From NCBI RefSeq assembly GCF_017591425.1, contig NW_024466512.1:20575501-20639500 (forward strand): a DNA stretch of 64,000 nucleotides. Reading direction: 5' to 3'. Origin of the DNA: Ochotona curzoniae. Taxonomy: Eukaryota > Chordata > Mammalia > Lagomorpha > Ochotonidae. The notes under the pieces were generated by a model that worked only from the letters and a program-made list of their open reading frames with translations, did not search any database and was not told where the DNA came from. Of this stretch, positions 11,070-22,169 are shown one piece after another. Within the stretch, counting starts at the first letter, position 1. Each line of letters begins with the position of its first letter. The position numbers and the translations under genes were made by a program.

Positions 11070-14000
11070 TCATATGTTCACAATAAAAGCTTTATTTTCT
11101 GAGTGTAACACACAACTCAGTATGTGCTAAAGGAGCAATTCATACAGCAGGGCTTTTGACCTATTACATGTTCTAAGGGAAAGACTGAGTGTCTTTTCAT
11201 CTTGCTTTAACATCAAATGAGACAGGACCCCTTTAAGGTTGAGCAAGAGTCCAGGGTGACCAGACTGCACCACCTACCACCTGGCTTCTCTTCAGGAGAA
11301 ACAGTACATCACAAACAAGCATCTTCTTGAGCTTTTGAGGAAGAACATGGGAATTCACACACACCTGGCATGGTGGTGGCGTAAGACAGCTCTTCCTCCT
11401 CTTCTATTTCAACAGATGCTTCAGCTGCTCCTGCAGTTCCGAGGACTGTTCAACACTGGAAACCAGAGCAGAGACCAGGCCTTTGCTGAAGTGTGCAATA
11501 AAGGGATCTCTGTGCTGCTTGGACCTTGGTGCGTCCGTGCTGCTTGCTATAGCTAGGGGCCAATGGCACACTGAGCCACCCAGGTCCTACAAATTTTCAA
11601 AAACTACCAAGCAAGGTGTGCAAAGCCAGTTAGTAGTGTCAACAAGGTTACAAGGGACAAATTTAATCCACTTAAGAAACAATGCTGTGAGCAACTTTGG
11701 CACATGTATTCAATTGAATCAATTCCTTAAGGTTGAATACTTTAGCTTTTGGAAAGACTTCACAGCAGTGACGACAGCTGCTGTAGGCCTTTGAAATACA
11801 CTGCAGTCTATAAATCCCAAATAAGCAGGGCTGACGCAGTGGCATAGCAGGCCACTTGTTCACGCCAGCATCCCGTGTGGGCATCAGTATGTATCCCAGC
11901 TGCTCCACTTCCAATCCAGCCCCCTGCTTATGGCCTAGGAAGGCAGCAGAGGTGGCTCAAGTCCTTGGGTTCCTGTAACCATGGGGGAGACCTGGAAAAA
12001 AGTTTCTGGTTCTTGGCTTTGGATTGATTCAGCTCTGTCTCCTTTTCTCGGTAATTCTGCCTTTCAGATAAAAATAAAATAAATCTTAAAAAAAAAAAAA
12101 GTCCCCAATGAGCTATGCCCAAACATATGTCAATTCAAGGGCATATGTCACTCAGAGTTTGGCAGTGACTGAGTGCAACAGTTGTAACTGCCTCTAATCT
12201 GCGTCAGTAGGTTCTCCCAAAAACCTTAGAGTTTACTCACTCCTACCTTGGCGGTTACTTACTTCTTTTGAATAGCTTCTTGCCTAATTCAGAAAAGAGA
12301 AGAAGAAATAAACACAGGGAAACTCAGTGAATTGGTGGAAGTGATTTCTGGCCAGAGATAAACAAGCAGAACAAATTTCCAACTTGGGTCACATTCTGTA
12401 TTCCTGCTCATCCTATCCAAAGACTGCTCTTGAATGAGAATTCCTACGGGAACACAGAACTGATGCCAGGATGGGCTCTAAGTCTGAAGAGGTTAATAAC
12501 CCTCCCAGAGTGGGCATTGTGCTCCAACAAACCACGTGCCTGGCTCAGGTACAGTCTGGGTAAGATGGAGCCAATTGTCCACAGTCCTGGTAAGTACACA
12601 CCTGAAGAATGAACACGGTAAACAGTAGCTATTTAAACAGCAAGAGCTGGAACCAGCAGAACGGCTTAATGGCTAAATCCTCCCCTTGCAAGTTGCAGGG
12701 ATCCCATGCTGGCACTAATTTGTGTACCGGCTGCTCCACTTCACATACAACTCCCTGCTTATGGCCTGGGAACGCAGGGGAGGATGGCCTAAAGCCTTGG
12801 GACCCTTCCTGGCTTCTGGCTTCAGATCAACTCAACTCTAACCACTGTGGCCATTTGGGGCGTGAACCAGTAGGTGGAAGATCTTTTTCTCTCTCTTCTC
12901 TCTGTAGCTTTTCCAATAAAAATAAATAAATGCAGGAGCTAAATGCCCAATCATATATTTCCAAGATGTTATATGCAAACATGACATCAATTAGGTAAAA
13001 TATAAAACAAAATCAAATAAAAAGCAATTAGGAATGATCATTATATCCAAAATCACACTGAGAAAAGGCAGTCTATTTCAAAATTTCCAGGATGATTTAC
13101 ATGTAGCCAGTGCTGTGTCACACATGGAAACATGGGACAGAGAATAACGTGAGGTTGGATGCCCCAGGACGGGCCTGGGACACACACAGCTCATCAGAAC
13201 TAAGGAAGCATCTCCCAGCTGCCCAGCACAGGGCCTGGCAGCCCGCTCCCGGCCTGGGCTCTGTCCTTAGGTGTTTCTACTCTCTCCCCCAGAGCCTCTC
13301 TCCAGGGAACACAGGGAGGCTCACCAGGGCGGCTTCTGCTCTGCCCCCATCTCACCCCTACCCCCAGTTCCCGGCCCCGCTCATCCTGGCACACGACGGC
13401 GAAGCGGAGGACACACACACTCACTGGTACTGAAGATGTGTGGTGATGATGGCCATTTTCCTCAAACTCTGCAGGGAAAGAAAAAGAGAGACTGTTCTCC
13501 TTCACCGTAAGCCACACCAACCATGCATGTAAAATCCACGTCACATGGAAGCTGGTCCTTACATCCTCTGAGTGCAAGATGGAATCTTCCTGCAGGACCA
13601 TGTTGCGAGCCGCCTGACCCAGCAGCTGGAAGACAAAAATCAAATGGTGACCATCGAAACTTCCCAGCTGTCTGCCATCTTCTCTCTGCACTGTTACACC
13701 ACCGCCCCGCTCTTCCTCCACTCCTCCCCCTGTACAGCCACACGTCCTCACAAGGTTTCTTCACCTTGAGAACACCTATGGATTAGCTCAGCTCCGGCTG
13801 TTACAGCCACTTGGGGAGTGAACCAGTGGACAAAAGATCTTTCTGCTTCTCCTCTCTCTCAATCTGCCTTTCCAATAAAAATAATAAATACACCTTTTTT
13901 AAAAAAAGCAGCAGCAGCAAGCAAGCTCCTTTCCCTGGCACTTGGGTGATGGTGGTGTGGGCTTGACTGATGGTTATCACGGTCAGGAGGAAGGCGGAGC

Positions 14001-17000
14001 TTGCTTCCAATCAAACCAGGAACAGATGACGGAATTTTGGCTGGCCCCTCTGGCTGTGAAACCACCGCTGCACCAATGAGGGGCACAAACCCATATCCCC
14101 CACCAAATAAGGGTTGAGGTAACCCCGTTTTGGCTTCTGTGTCAAGGAGAGTTTATACAGGCCCTTCCCGTCTCTTTCACACTCTTTTTCCTTTGCAGCC
14201 TTCAAACTTCATGTCTTTCTGCTGCATGGGGAAGGGAAGCCCGTGATCTAAATTCCTTTTATATATCTGACTGAGTTATTCTTCCCCTGGGGGTGAGTGA
14301 ATCTAACATTGACAACTGTGGTGAAAGTCGCCACCAGAGCAGATTGGGGCTGGCACCTGCTCAGCTCCGTGCCACCTGCTCCTCTGGTGCCAACATGAGC
14401 ACATACGGCAACGTCGCTCCGTGGATCTAGCTGAGGCCCTAACTTCTCATTCTTGGAAGGAAGGATGGGGCTGGATTTGAAGGAGAGGGGGAAAAGGAGT
14501 TTGGCAGGGTTGAAAAGACAACCCGGGGTGGGGGAAGACGATCCTAGCTGATTAGCAGGATGGCTCCATTAGCTAAATGCTCCCCTTAGACAAGCACCGG
14601 GATCCCATATGGGTGCTGGTTTGTCCTGGCTTCTCTACTTCCCATCCAGCTTCCTGTTTGCAGCTTGGGAGAGCAGTGAAGGAAGATTTATTTTATTTTT
14701 ATTGGAAAGTCAGATATACAGAGAGGAAGAGAGACAAAGATCTTCCATCCAATCATTCACTCCCCAAGCGGCCGCATCGGCCGCAGCTGAGTCAATCTTA
14801 AGCAAAAACCAGGAGCTTCTTCCGGGTCTCCCACGTGGGCGCAGGGATGGCTTTGGGCCATCCTCAACTGCTTTCCAGGGCACAAGCAGGGAGCTGGATA
14901 GGAAGTGGGACCTCCAGGACACGAACTGGCACTCGTATGGGATGGTGGCACATGCAAGGTAAGGACTTTAGCCACTAGGTTACTGTGCCAGGCCCAAAAG
15001 TAAATAAATCTTTAAAAAAGGGGGGGGGGGACCTTTGATATTACCTAACACAGCATAAATACCATGTGAGTAATTGTTGAGCTGTTCCTGACCAGGGACA
15101 AAATCCATCCCTGCTGAGTCCAGATGTAGGAATGGTAGGCCTGGCTATATTTTCCATCCGGATAGTTGAATCCAAGGTTGTAGAACTCACAAACATGGAG
15201 GGCCTGGATTCTTTTTCCCCCTCCCCATGGTCACTTCCAGAGTGACTGACTCCACGTGCGCTTCCATCCCTTGTTGCTTTCCGTTCTAACAGATTCCTGC
15301 CTTTCATCCGCAGCCAGCATCCGCGGCCAGCTATCACATCTCCTTGCAGTTTCCTTGTAACTGCAGGGCATCACTCTCTACAAACATGCCTCGGGTTAAT
15401 CCAGCCACTTTCTGCAGGTAGACTCTGGGTTCTTTACAGCTCTCTGTCACCATAAGGAGTGTTTACAAACAAAAGTCCCACAGAGCCAATGCCAAGGCAT
15501 AACAATCTAAAATTCCGCCTGTGGTGCAGCCATCCCATAAAGCCACCAGTTTCAGTCCCAGCTGCTCCATTTCACACCCACCTCCCTGTTCATGGCCTGG
15601 GAAAGCAGCAGAGGACGGCCCAAAGCCTCAGGCCTCTGTACCCACATGGGAGACTCGGGAGAAGCTCCTGGCTCCTGGCTTCGAATTAGTTCATTTCCAG
15701 CTGTTGCAGCTATCTGGGGACTGAACCAGCGGATGGAATGTCTCATTTTCTCTCTCTCCTCTCTGGAACTGCATTTCAAATAAAAATAAATTCCCGCCCT
15801 CCCCCAAACAAATTCTCACACATATTTTCACATGTGACTCAGAATTGTGGCTGTGATTGCTGAAGTTGAAATTCTGCCCAATTTCCCTTCTCTGGAGAGG
15901 TACCATGTTAGAGTCAGACCAACAAATGTAGAAAAGGCTACACCCTACTGTGGCCACTTCTGGAAGGGAAGCGGGGCTGCCGGGATTAGAACCGGCGCCC
16001 ATATGGGATCCCGGGCATGCAAGGCGAGGACCTTTAACCACTTGCGCCACCGCGCCGGGCCCTGTGGCCACTTCTAAGTGGCTCACTTCCAGCTCCTAGA
16101 AATGAAGTGTGATTGATGACAAAGTGATGGCAGAAAGACAGGGTTCTAACAGAACAGACTTTCTTCATTTACTTAGCAAATATTCACAGGATGCTCCCAA
16201 CATGCCAGTCCTCTACATCCAGGAAGCACTGGGACTCACTGCTTTGGAGCGGCTGCCAAGAGGGCACAAGAGCTGAAACATCTCATGGGAAGCATTGGTT
16301 CAGGAGCACCTGAGCATGCAAGACAGCAGGGAGTCTAACCCTGATGCCGATGCCTCCTAAAAAAACTGACCTCCACCTGGGATAACAGGCGAGGCTTTAG
16401 AATTCATCTTGGGGGCCTGGCGTGGTAGCCTGGCGGTTCAAGTCCTGGTCTTGAACACCCGGGGACCCCAAATGGGTGTCAGTTATAATCTCGGCGGCCC
16501 CGATTCCCATCCAGCTCCTAGCCTGTGGCTGAGGAGAGCAGTTGAGGACAGCCCAAAGCCCTGGGACCCTACACCCACGTAGGAGACCTGGAGAAAGCTT
16601 TGGGCTCCTGGCTTCGGATCGGCTCAGCTCTGGCCTTTGCGGCCACTTGGGGAGTAAGTCAGTGGACAGAAGATCTTCCTCTCTGTCTCTCTTCCTCTTT
16701 ATATATCTGAATTTTGCGATAAAAATAAATAATTTTTTAAATTCATCTTGGGTAACATCTTAGAAAACAGTGGCACGGTCAGCAGCGCTTGGAGGAGGCG
16801 GTGAGCTGCACACCCTAGAGACGGGCAGGGAGGCACCGAGGGCTCCAGGAGGGCACGGAGGGTGGCCTGGGCTGCGAGGCGGCCTTTCGTTGGGGCTCGG
16901 GGGCTATTTCCAGTGTGTAGCCCTCACGTCTGTGCATGGACCCGTTCCATCTCTCAGCTGAGTACATCTGGGAGATTCAGAATGTAGACACGTGAGACTT

Positions 17001-17657
17001 CGGGGAGAAACGCCATTCAACGCCCTCATTTAAGGAACCAGACAGAATGCGAAAAACACGGCAAAGGGCTACGCCCACCTGAGAAACAGAACACCAAGCG
17101 TACAGCCACAAAGACAAACCAGGACAGAGAGAACCCACAGACGACGCACGAGCGTGTGGATGAGATTTGGAGCGCTAAGGACAAAAACACGCTAAAGCTC
17201 TTGGTCAAAGAGAACGTCCCCAAATAAAGCACTGGTTGGGAACACCAGCCCTTCACGGTCCTGTGCCTCTGTCTTAAAGCAGGTTCCTATCGCGTCGTTT
17301 TCTTCTCCCTCCCAGGTACCCCGAGTTCCGACTCCCAGCGGGTATCTCGTATCCCGGCACCCCGACGGAAGAGACTACGTGTCCCCAAATTCACTGCGCG
17401 CCCAAGCGTCGAGCCCGCCGCTCGCCTACAACTCCCAGGGTGCAACGCGCCCCCTGGCCCAGCCCTGAGAGGGCGCGGGGCCGGGCGTCCTCGTCCCGGA
17501 GTGCCCACGCCCGGCTCACCTCGGAGCTGCGGGAGCCCTTCAGCACCTGCTTGGTGAGCGCGATCACGTCAGTGCCGCAGGTGTTCACCTTCTCCGTGAG
17601 CAGGCCCTTCACGGACTGACCGAATCGCGCCTGCGGATCGGGCGTTCCAGCCGCCAT
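11070..17657 (-). CDS. BORCS7: BLOC-1-related complex subunit 7 (BORCS7), complete
   Basis: BORCS7 (formerly C10orf32, diaskedin) is a small subunit of BORC, the complex on the cytosolic face of lysosomes that recruits ARL8 and kinesin to move lysosomes outward. Five coding exons on the minus strand, 17520-17657, 13563-13625, 13425-13468, 12263-12283 and 11404-11455, total 318 bases: 105 residues plus TAG, equal to the human protein. The sequence begins MAAGTPDPQARFGQSVKG and ends VEQSSELQEQLKHLLK; only a few conservative differences from human are apparent. The protein is largely helical with a coiled-coil-like C-terminus. The start is the only in-frame ATG with a good context (gaggcgATGg) at the head of the conserved sequence. 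The coordinates given include the 3'UTR down to the polyadenylation signal. AS3MT follows 5.2 kb downstream on the same strand; read-through transcripts joining the two are known in human. Confidence 0.95.
11091..11096 (-). terminator. BORCS7: Polyadenylation signal of BORCS7
   Basis: AATAAA on the minus strand, 308 bases after the stop codon. It lies in a near-palindrome, because AATAAA also occurs on the plus strand at 11082-11087. Confidence 0.7.
11404..11455 (-). CDS. BORCS7: BORCS7 exon 5, coding part
   Basis: 52 bases: the last base of an asparagine codon, then VEQSSELQEQLKHLLK and TAG at 11406-11404. The acceptor is 'tttccag'. The 3'UTR follows to about 11070. Confidence 0.94.
11827..12103 (+). 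repeat. C-type SINE in BORCS7 intron 4
   Basis: Shortened copy, antisense to the gene, ending in a 12-A tail. It lies between exon 5 and the microexon exon 4. Confidence 0.83.
12263..12283 (-). CDS. BORCS7: BORCS7 exon 4, a 21-nt microexon
   Basis: The 21 bases after 'gaattag' and before GTAAGT supply G of one glutamine codon, then QEAIQK, then AA of an asparagine codon. With its neighbours this restores YQQEAIQKNVEQ exactly as in human BORCS7. Confidence 0.9.
12647..12932 (+). repeat. C-type SINE in BORCS7 intron 3
   Basis: Copy lacking about 35 bases of the central region (from 'gggaccc' straight to 'ttcctggcttctgg'). Confidence 0.83.
13425..13468 (-). CDS. BORCS7: BORCS7 exon 3
   Basis: 44 bases encoding SLRKMAIITTHLQY plus CA of the next glutamine. 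The acceptor is 'ctgcag' and the donor is GTGAGT. The intron between exons 2 and 3 is only 94 bases long. Confidence 0.95.
13563..13625 (-). CDS. BORCS7: BORCS7 exon 2
   Basis: 21 codons, LLGQAARNMVLQEDSILHSE and D, between a 'cttccag' acceptor and a GTAAGG donor. Confidence 0.96.
13776..13908 (+). repeat. 5'-truncated C-type SINE in BORCS7 intron 1
   Basis: Only the 3' third is present, starting at 'ggattagctcagctcc', with a normal 'tccaataaaaataataaa' tail. Confidence 0.8.
13910..14550. other. BORCS7 intron 1, unique sequence
   Basis: No exon or repeat recognised; low-complexity agcagcagcaagcaagc at 13905-13924. Confidence 0.4.
14552..15020. repeat. Nested C-type SINEs
   Basis: The 5' half of a plus-strand copy (14552-14686) is interrupted by a complete minus-strand copy (14687-14996). 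A 'taaataaatctttaaaa' tail then reappears at 15001-15017, followed by a G run (15020-15029). Confidence 0.75.
15508..15795 (+). repeat. C-type SINE
   Basis: Copy with a short deletion in the first 60 bases and a 'ttcaaataaaaataaa' tail. Confidence 0.8.
15964..16062 (-). repeat. 3'-truncated young C-type SINE with target-site duplication
   Basis: About 98 bases match only the 5' tRNA-like part of the youngest subfamily (B box, 'cgggatcccatatgggcgcc', 'gcacgcccgggatc' variants). The perfect 13-14 base repeat ctgtggccacttct flanks it (about 15950-15963 and 16062-16075). The element's own tail is missing. Confidence 0.8.
16413..16738 (+). repeat. C-type SINE in BORCS7 intron 1
   Basis: Full length, with target-site duplication aattcatcttggg at 16401-16413 and 16740-16752. 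Confidence 0.9.
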
Positions 17658-17780
17658 CGCCTCCGCTTGGGAACGCCTCCGCCGGAGCGACGGCGAGCGC
17701 GGGGTCCAAAAGAGGCCAGAGCGGAAGGCGAAGAGGACGTTCCCTACCGTGGGAAAAGGGGCGCCTGCGCCCTTCGGACG
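17290..17780. promoter_or_regulatory. BORCS7: CpG-rich promoter region of BORCS7
   Basis: CpG-dense DNA surrounds exon 1 on both sides and falls off sharply outside this interval. No TATA box is seen. The transcription start should lie just upstream (higher coordinates) of 17657. Confidence 0.65.
17520..17657 (-). CDS. BORCS7: BORCS7 exon 1, coding part
   Basis: 46 codons from ATG at 17657-17655 (MAAGTPDPQARFGQSVKG ... VLKGSRSSE), then a GTGAGC donor. The exon sits inside a CpG-rich region. Confidence 0.96.
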
Positions 17781-18376
17781 TTCGTTTTTGCTACCTACAA
17801 ATTGACTTAAAACACTCAGTAGACACCGTGAGGAGTACGGGCCGAGACGCAGGTCGGTGAGGGGGATGGAAGAAAATCTGGATGACAGTCTCGGTTGTAC
17901 TATTATCATTTGTGTGGTCGGTCCTTATGAGCACGACAGAAACCATAAAGTTATTAGTGAAATAAAAGCAGTAATGGAAAAGGAGCTAGGCGGTTAGGAG
18001 AATGAGTTCAGATTCTCTAGTCATTTCACGAGCTAAATATCAGCATGGAAATACAGAAAGAAAGAAGGTGCAGCCCTCTCCGGGAGCTTCCACTGAAGAA
18101 ACAGTGTTGCAGCCACGTGAATTAGCAAAAAATGACCTGATGCGAAAATTAACATAACACGTGCGCATGATTCGAAGGGAGAAGAAATGCAAATAGTCAA
18201 TAAAAGAATGACCAATACAGGTAAAAAATGTGCCACACCCATGACTCATTTTTAATAGTAACATTAACCTCTTCAACCTATTCAAACCAAACTCAGAGTC
18301 ACCACGGAGCTGAACAAACATGTAACATATTTGGGTGGCTTCATTTCCCTGCTTCGGAGATAGCCAGCTTCCTCCT
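17781..18376. other. Unique sequence upstream of BORCS7
   Basis: AT-rich sequence without recognisable exon or repeat. Confidence 0.4.
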
Positions 18377-18648
18377 GAGTTGCAGAAAGAGAGACAGAGA
18401 AGGTCTTCCTTCTGCTAGTTCACTCTCTAAATGGCCCCAACAGCCAAAACTGACCTGATCTGAAGCCAGGAGCCTGGGGCTTCTTCCAGGTCTCCCACAG
18501 TGGTGTAGGGGCCCAAAGCCTTGGACTATCCTCCGCTGCTTTCCCAGGTCATAAGCAGGGAGTGGGATCAGAGTGGAACAGCTAGTTCGTGAATCAGTGC
18601 CCATATGGGATGCTTGCGCTTCAAGTTAGAGGCCAGAGCCAGTATACT
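18377..18648 (-). repeat. C-type SINE
   Basis: Diverged minus-strand copy ending 'agaggccagagccagtat'. Confidence 0.75.
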
Positions 18649-18654
18649 TTTTAA

Positions 18655-21480
18655 TTTTATTTTTAACATTGTTTGCATAGCTGAGAGGGATACATGCCCA
18701 TTAAGGGCTCTGATTAGGGCGGGGAGGGCCAGGTGGCCCTGATTACAGAGAAGGAAGGTGGGTGGGACACAGGTTTCAGCCTTTTTTTTTTTCTCCTGTG
18801 TCCATATGGGCGGAGGGAGAGAGGCCACTACTTGCAGTCAAACTACGTCAGCACCTGGGGATGGGGGAAGGTTCTTTGATGATGCCTTAGAGAACCCCAA
18901 TGTGGGGAAGAGTGTTCCTAAAGGGTTAAGTGGTTTTGATAGTTGTGACATGTCATCATCTTCATTGCACCAGGGCTCAGAAAATCTTTCCAAGGTCTAT
19001 TGGCTGACAAAGTCCACCCTAATGCCCAGGAATATATTGCAAAACTTTGCCAGGAGAGTAGTCCAACGTGTTCTGCTTTCCATCCTCTGGTGAGGCAACT
19101 TGACATCCTCTGCTGGTCTAGATGAGCTGGTCTTCAAGACCCCCATATGCATCTGGACATGCTGTCCACAGCGCAGGCATCGCAACTCAAGAGGCCCAGT
19201 CCTAATATATGCACTTCAAGGTTTGTACCACATATATTGTGATTTTCCCTGTGGTCCAGGTCTGTGGCCTTCCAGTCAGGGAGTCCCCCAGGAAACCCTG
19301 CCTTAGGTGACCTCAGACTTGACTCATATGCACCATCCAGTACAGGGCCAGGTGCTATCTGTCACCCGCACCAGCCAGTGCACATACTGCTGGGTGCAGC
19401 TGCCTTGACAGTTGTGCCTCAACCCCATAAATGCAAGCCAAGAGGTGCTGCAGCCCAGCCCAGCCAGCCTGCCACAGACCCAGTCCTCACACATACACGT
19501 GACTGCCACTTCCTAGTCTGGGTGTCCCCTAACAGCCCCGACCAGGCCTACATACAGACCTGGTTTTTTGTATGCCAGCCTCTGTTGCGAACTAGCCTGG
19601 CTTAACACACATCACCTCCAGCTCTCATGCATACCCATGGGTTCTGCAACTTAGCTCAGCCCAATCCGCCATCAGACATGGCCCTCACACATGCCAAAAG
19701 GTGCTATTTCCTTGTCCAGCCTGACTCACCCCCAGCCCTGGTTCCTATGCTCATTGGTGGGAACTACAGTCTAGCAGGGGCATTTCTCAGTGCTGGACCT
19801 TCTACCTGCCAGTGGGTACTGCAGTCCCACCTGACGTGCCTTGTACCCAGTCCTAGCACTTGCCAGCTGGTGCTACAGCCTAGCTCGGCTGCCCTTCATC
19901 CATATTGGCTTTTATGTACATCAGTGGGTATACCATCCCAGCCCATCCTGGCTCACCCCCAGACCAGCTCGCTCCCAGTCCCAGGTCTCATGCTTACCAG
20001 TGGAAGCAAAGGCCAGCAAGGCAGTCCTCAAAGTTCCACTACCAAGCCCACTCCCAGCCCTGGATCTTGCATATGCTAGCAAGTGCTACAGCCCATTCTG
20101 AGATTGTCAGCCTCTAGTTCTGGCACTCACCAGTGGGTACTCCAGCCTAGCCAATTCTGACTCTCAGTGATGGGTGCTACAGCCTAGCCCCGTCTGGCCC
20201 ACCCCCAGACTTGGTTTAATATGACTTGACATATGACAGCTGCTGGAACCTAGCTTGGTCAAGGCCATACCCATTCTGACTTTTGCAAGCACCTGTAGGG
20301 GTTGGAGCCCTATCCAGTTTGACGCACCCTGAGACCCAGCCCACACGCATGCAAATGAGTGCTGCTACTTTGCCCAGTTTGTCCGCCTACAGCCCTGGCC
20401 CTCACTCACCAGTGAGTGTCTCCAACCAATCAGAAGAGTCCTAAGAATTCCCTTACCAGGGCCATTCCCAGCCCCAAGGCTTGAGTGTGCTGGTGGGTGC
20501 TTCAATCTAGCCTGGCAAGGCCTCCTACGGTTTCAGCTCTTGCTGCCAAGTATTGCAGCGCAGGCCAGCTGGGTATGATATAGACCCATGCATGCCAGTG
20601 GGTGCAAAGTCTTGACCCAGCCCCTTGTGTCCCCAGACCCAGCACACAGAAATGCTGAGGAGTGCTGCAGCCTGGTCTAGCCTGGCCCACCACCAGCTCT
20701 AGCTCCCATACTCCCCAGAGGGAGCTGTAGACTGTTCCCCCACCAGACCTGCTTCCAGTCCCAGACGCTGGAACAGTCGGGTGAATTCCTGTCAGGTTAG
20801 TTCCGTGCTCCAGCCTGGCTCAGCGCATCACCACCCCAGTTATCTGTGTAATCCAACAGGTGTTGCAGTCCCATGGGGGCAAGCCCACAATTTCCCCTGC
20901 TGAATCTGTCCCCCAGATCCGGTTCTGTCACTTTCTGGTGAGTGCTGTAGCCCTGACATGGCCCACCCCATTTGACATTCATGAGCAGGTACTGCGTCCT
21001 AGCCCAGCCAGGCATCCACACACAGCCCCAGCATTTGTAAGCACCAGCAGGCAGCAGGACTCTCATGTGGCAGGGGCCTGCGATGACCCAGACATGCATT
21101 CCATTTTTCCCTTTCATATTCACTCTGTCTCAGCTCCCTTGCAATACCTGCAAGTACAATGGCCTAGTCCATGGAAAAACCCAGAAACTCCTTTCCTGTC
21201 AGGCATACCCTCAGTCACTCCCACTCTAGCAAACCTGAGATGCCTTCTCTCCGGACAATCTGGCACACCCCCAACCCCATAGCAATTTCAGCCTGGAATT
21301 CCCTGCCTTCCCACTTAAAAAATAATAATAATAAGCAACTCTATTGGCATACTGATATAGTTAATGGCATTGGCACTGACCAGACCCAGAATACCCACCA
21401 GCTATTGACTGCTTTTCTCCCAGCACTGTACAAGGCAACCTAGGCACTTGCCTACAGCTGGGAGCCAGCATACTTTTACA
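18655..21480 (-). repeat. Large retroelement-like repeat, copy 1: A-rich end, conserved segment and degenerate tandem array
   Basis: Read on the minus strand this copy ends in an A-rich tract (18655-18675, seen as T-rich on plus). Before that come a block shared with the copies at 23.6 and 26.6 kb ('gagagggatacatgccc', 'cacctggggatggggg'), a block of about 350 bases shared with copies at 23.4 and 25.0 kb ('gggaaaatcacaatat', 'gcatgtccag'), and an array (about 19300-21290) of degenerate units of roughly 50-70 bases reading like 'cagtgggtgctacagcctagcc' on the plus strand. No coding domain is recognisable; the open frames in the array are products of the repeat. Confidence 0.7.
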
Positions 21481-21689
21481 ATAAATTAATTTCGTATAGT
21501 CCAGTTACTTGGGCCCCTGACAAGGTAACTGAAGACCTAGATGGAGAGTTCCTTTCTCTTGGCTTCAGCCTGAACTACTACAGGTCATTTGAGCTATTTG
21601 GGGAACAAATCAGAAAATGGAATTTTCTCTCTCTCTCTCACTCTTGCTCTCCCATTGTGCCTCCCAAATACATTTTGCCAACAAAAAAC

Positions 21690-22008
21690 ACTACTTTGGG
21701 TCAGTGTAGCAGGCTAGTCCTCTGACTGTGTTACCAGCATTGCATAAGGATGCTGGTTCATGTCCCAGTGCTCCACTTCTATCTAGCTCCCTGCTGATGA
21801 CTGGGAAAATAACAGAGGATAGCCCAAACCTTTGGACCCTGACACATGTAGGAAACCCAGAAGATGCTCCTGGTTCCTGGCTTTAGATAGGCTAAGTGCT
21901 GGCCATTGTGGTCATTTGAGGAGTGAACCAGCAGATGAAAATCTTTCTGTCTCTCCTTGTCTCTGGAAAGCTCCCATTTCAATATAAGTAAGTAAATAAT
22001 AAATAAAT
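21690..22008 (+). repeat. C-type SINE
   Basis: Copy whose A-rich tail runs into a simple repeat. Confidence 0.8.
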
Positions 22009-22117
22009 AAGAAGGAAGGAAGAGAAAGAGGGAGAGGAAGAAAGGAAGGAAGGAAGGAGGGAGGGAGGGAGGGAAGGAAAGAAGGAAGGAAGGAAGAAAG
22101 CAAGCAAGCAAGCAAAG
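22009..22117. repeat. GGAA/GAAA-type microsatellite
   Basis: Imperfect ggaa, ggga, gaaa and caag tetranucleotide repeats of about 110 bases, grown from the tail of the SINE before it. Confidence 0.9.
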
Positions 22118-22169
22118 GGAAGCCTAAGGCCTTCACCTAGGCTTTTCTGAGTGTTTAACTTTTTTAAGG

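Noticed and set aside
19627..20079. A 150-codon open frame in the tandem array
   Set aside because: Its protein is only a translation of the degenerate repeat unit; neighbouring units are open in other frames.
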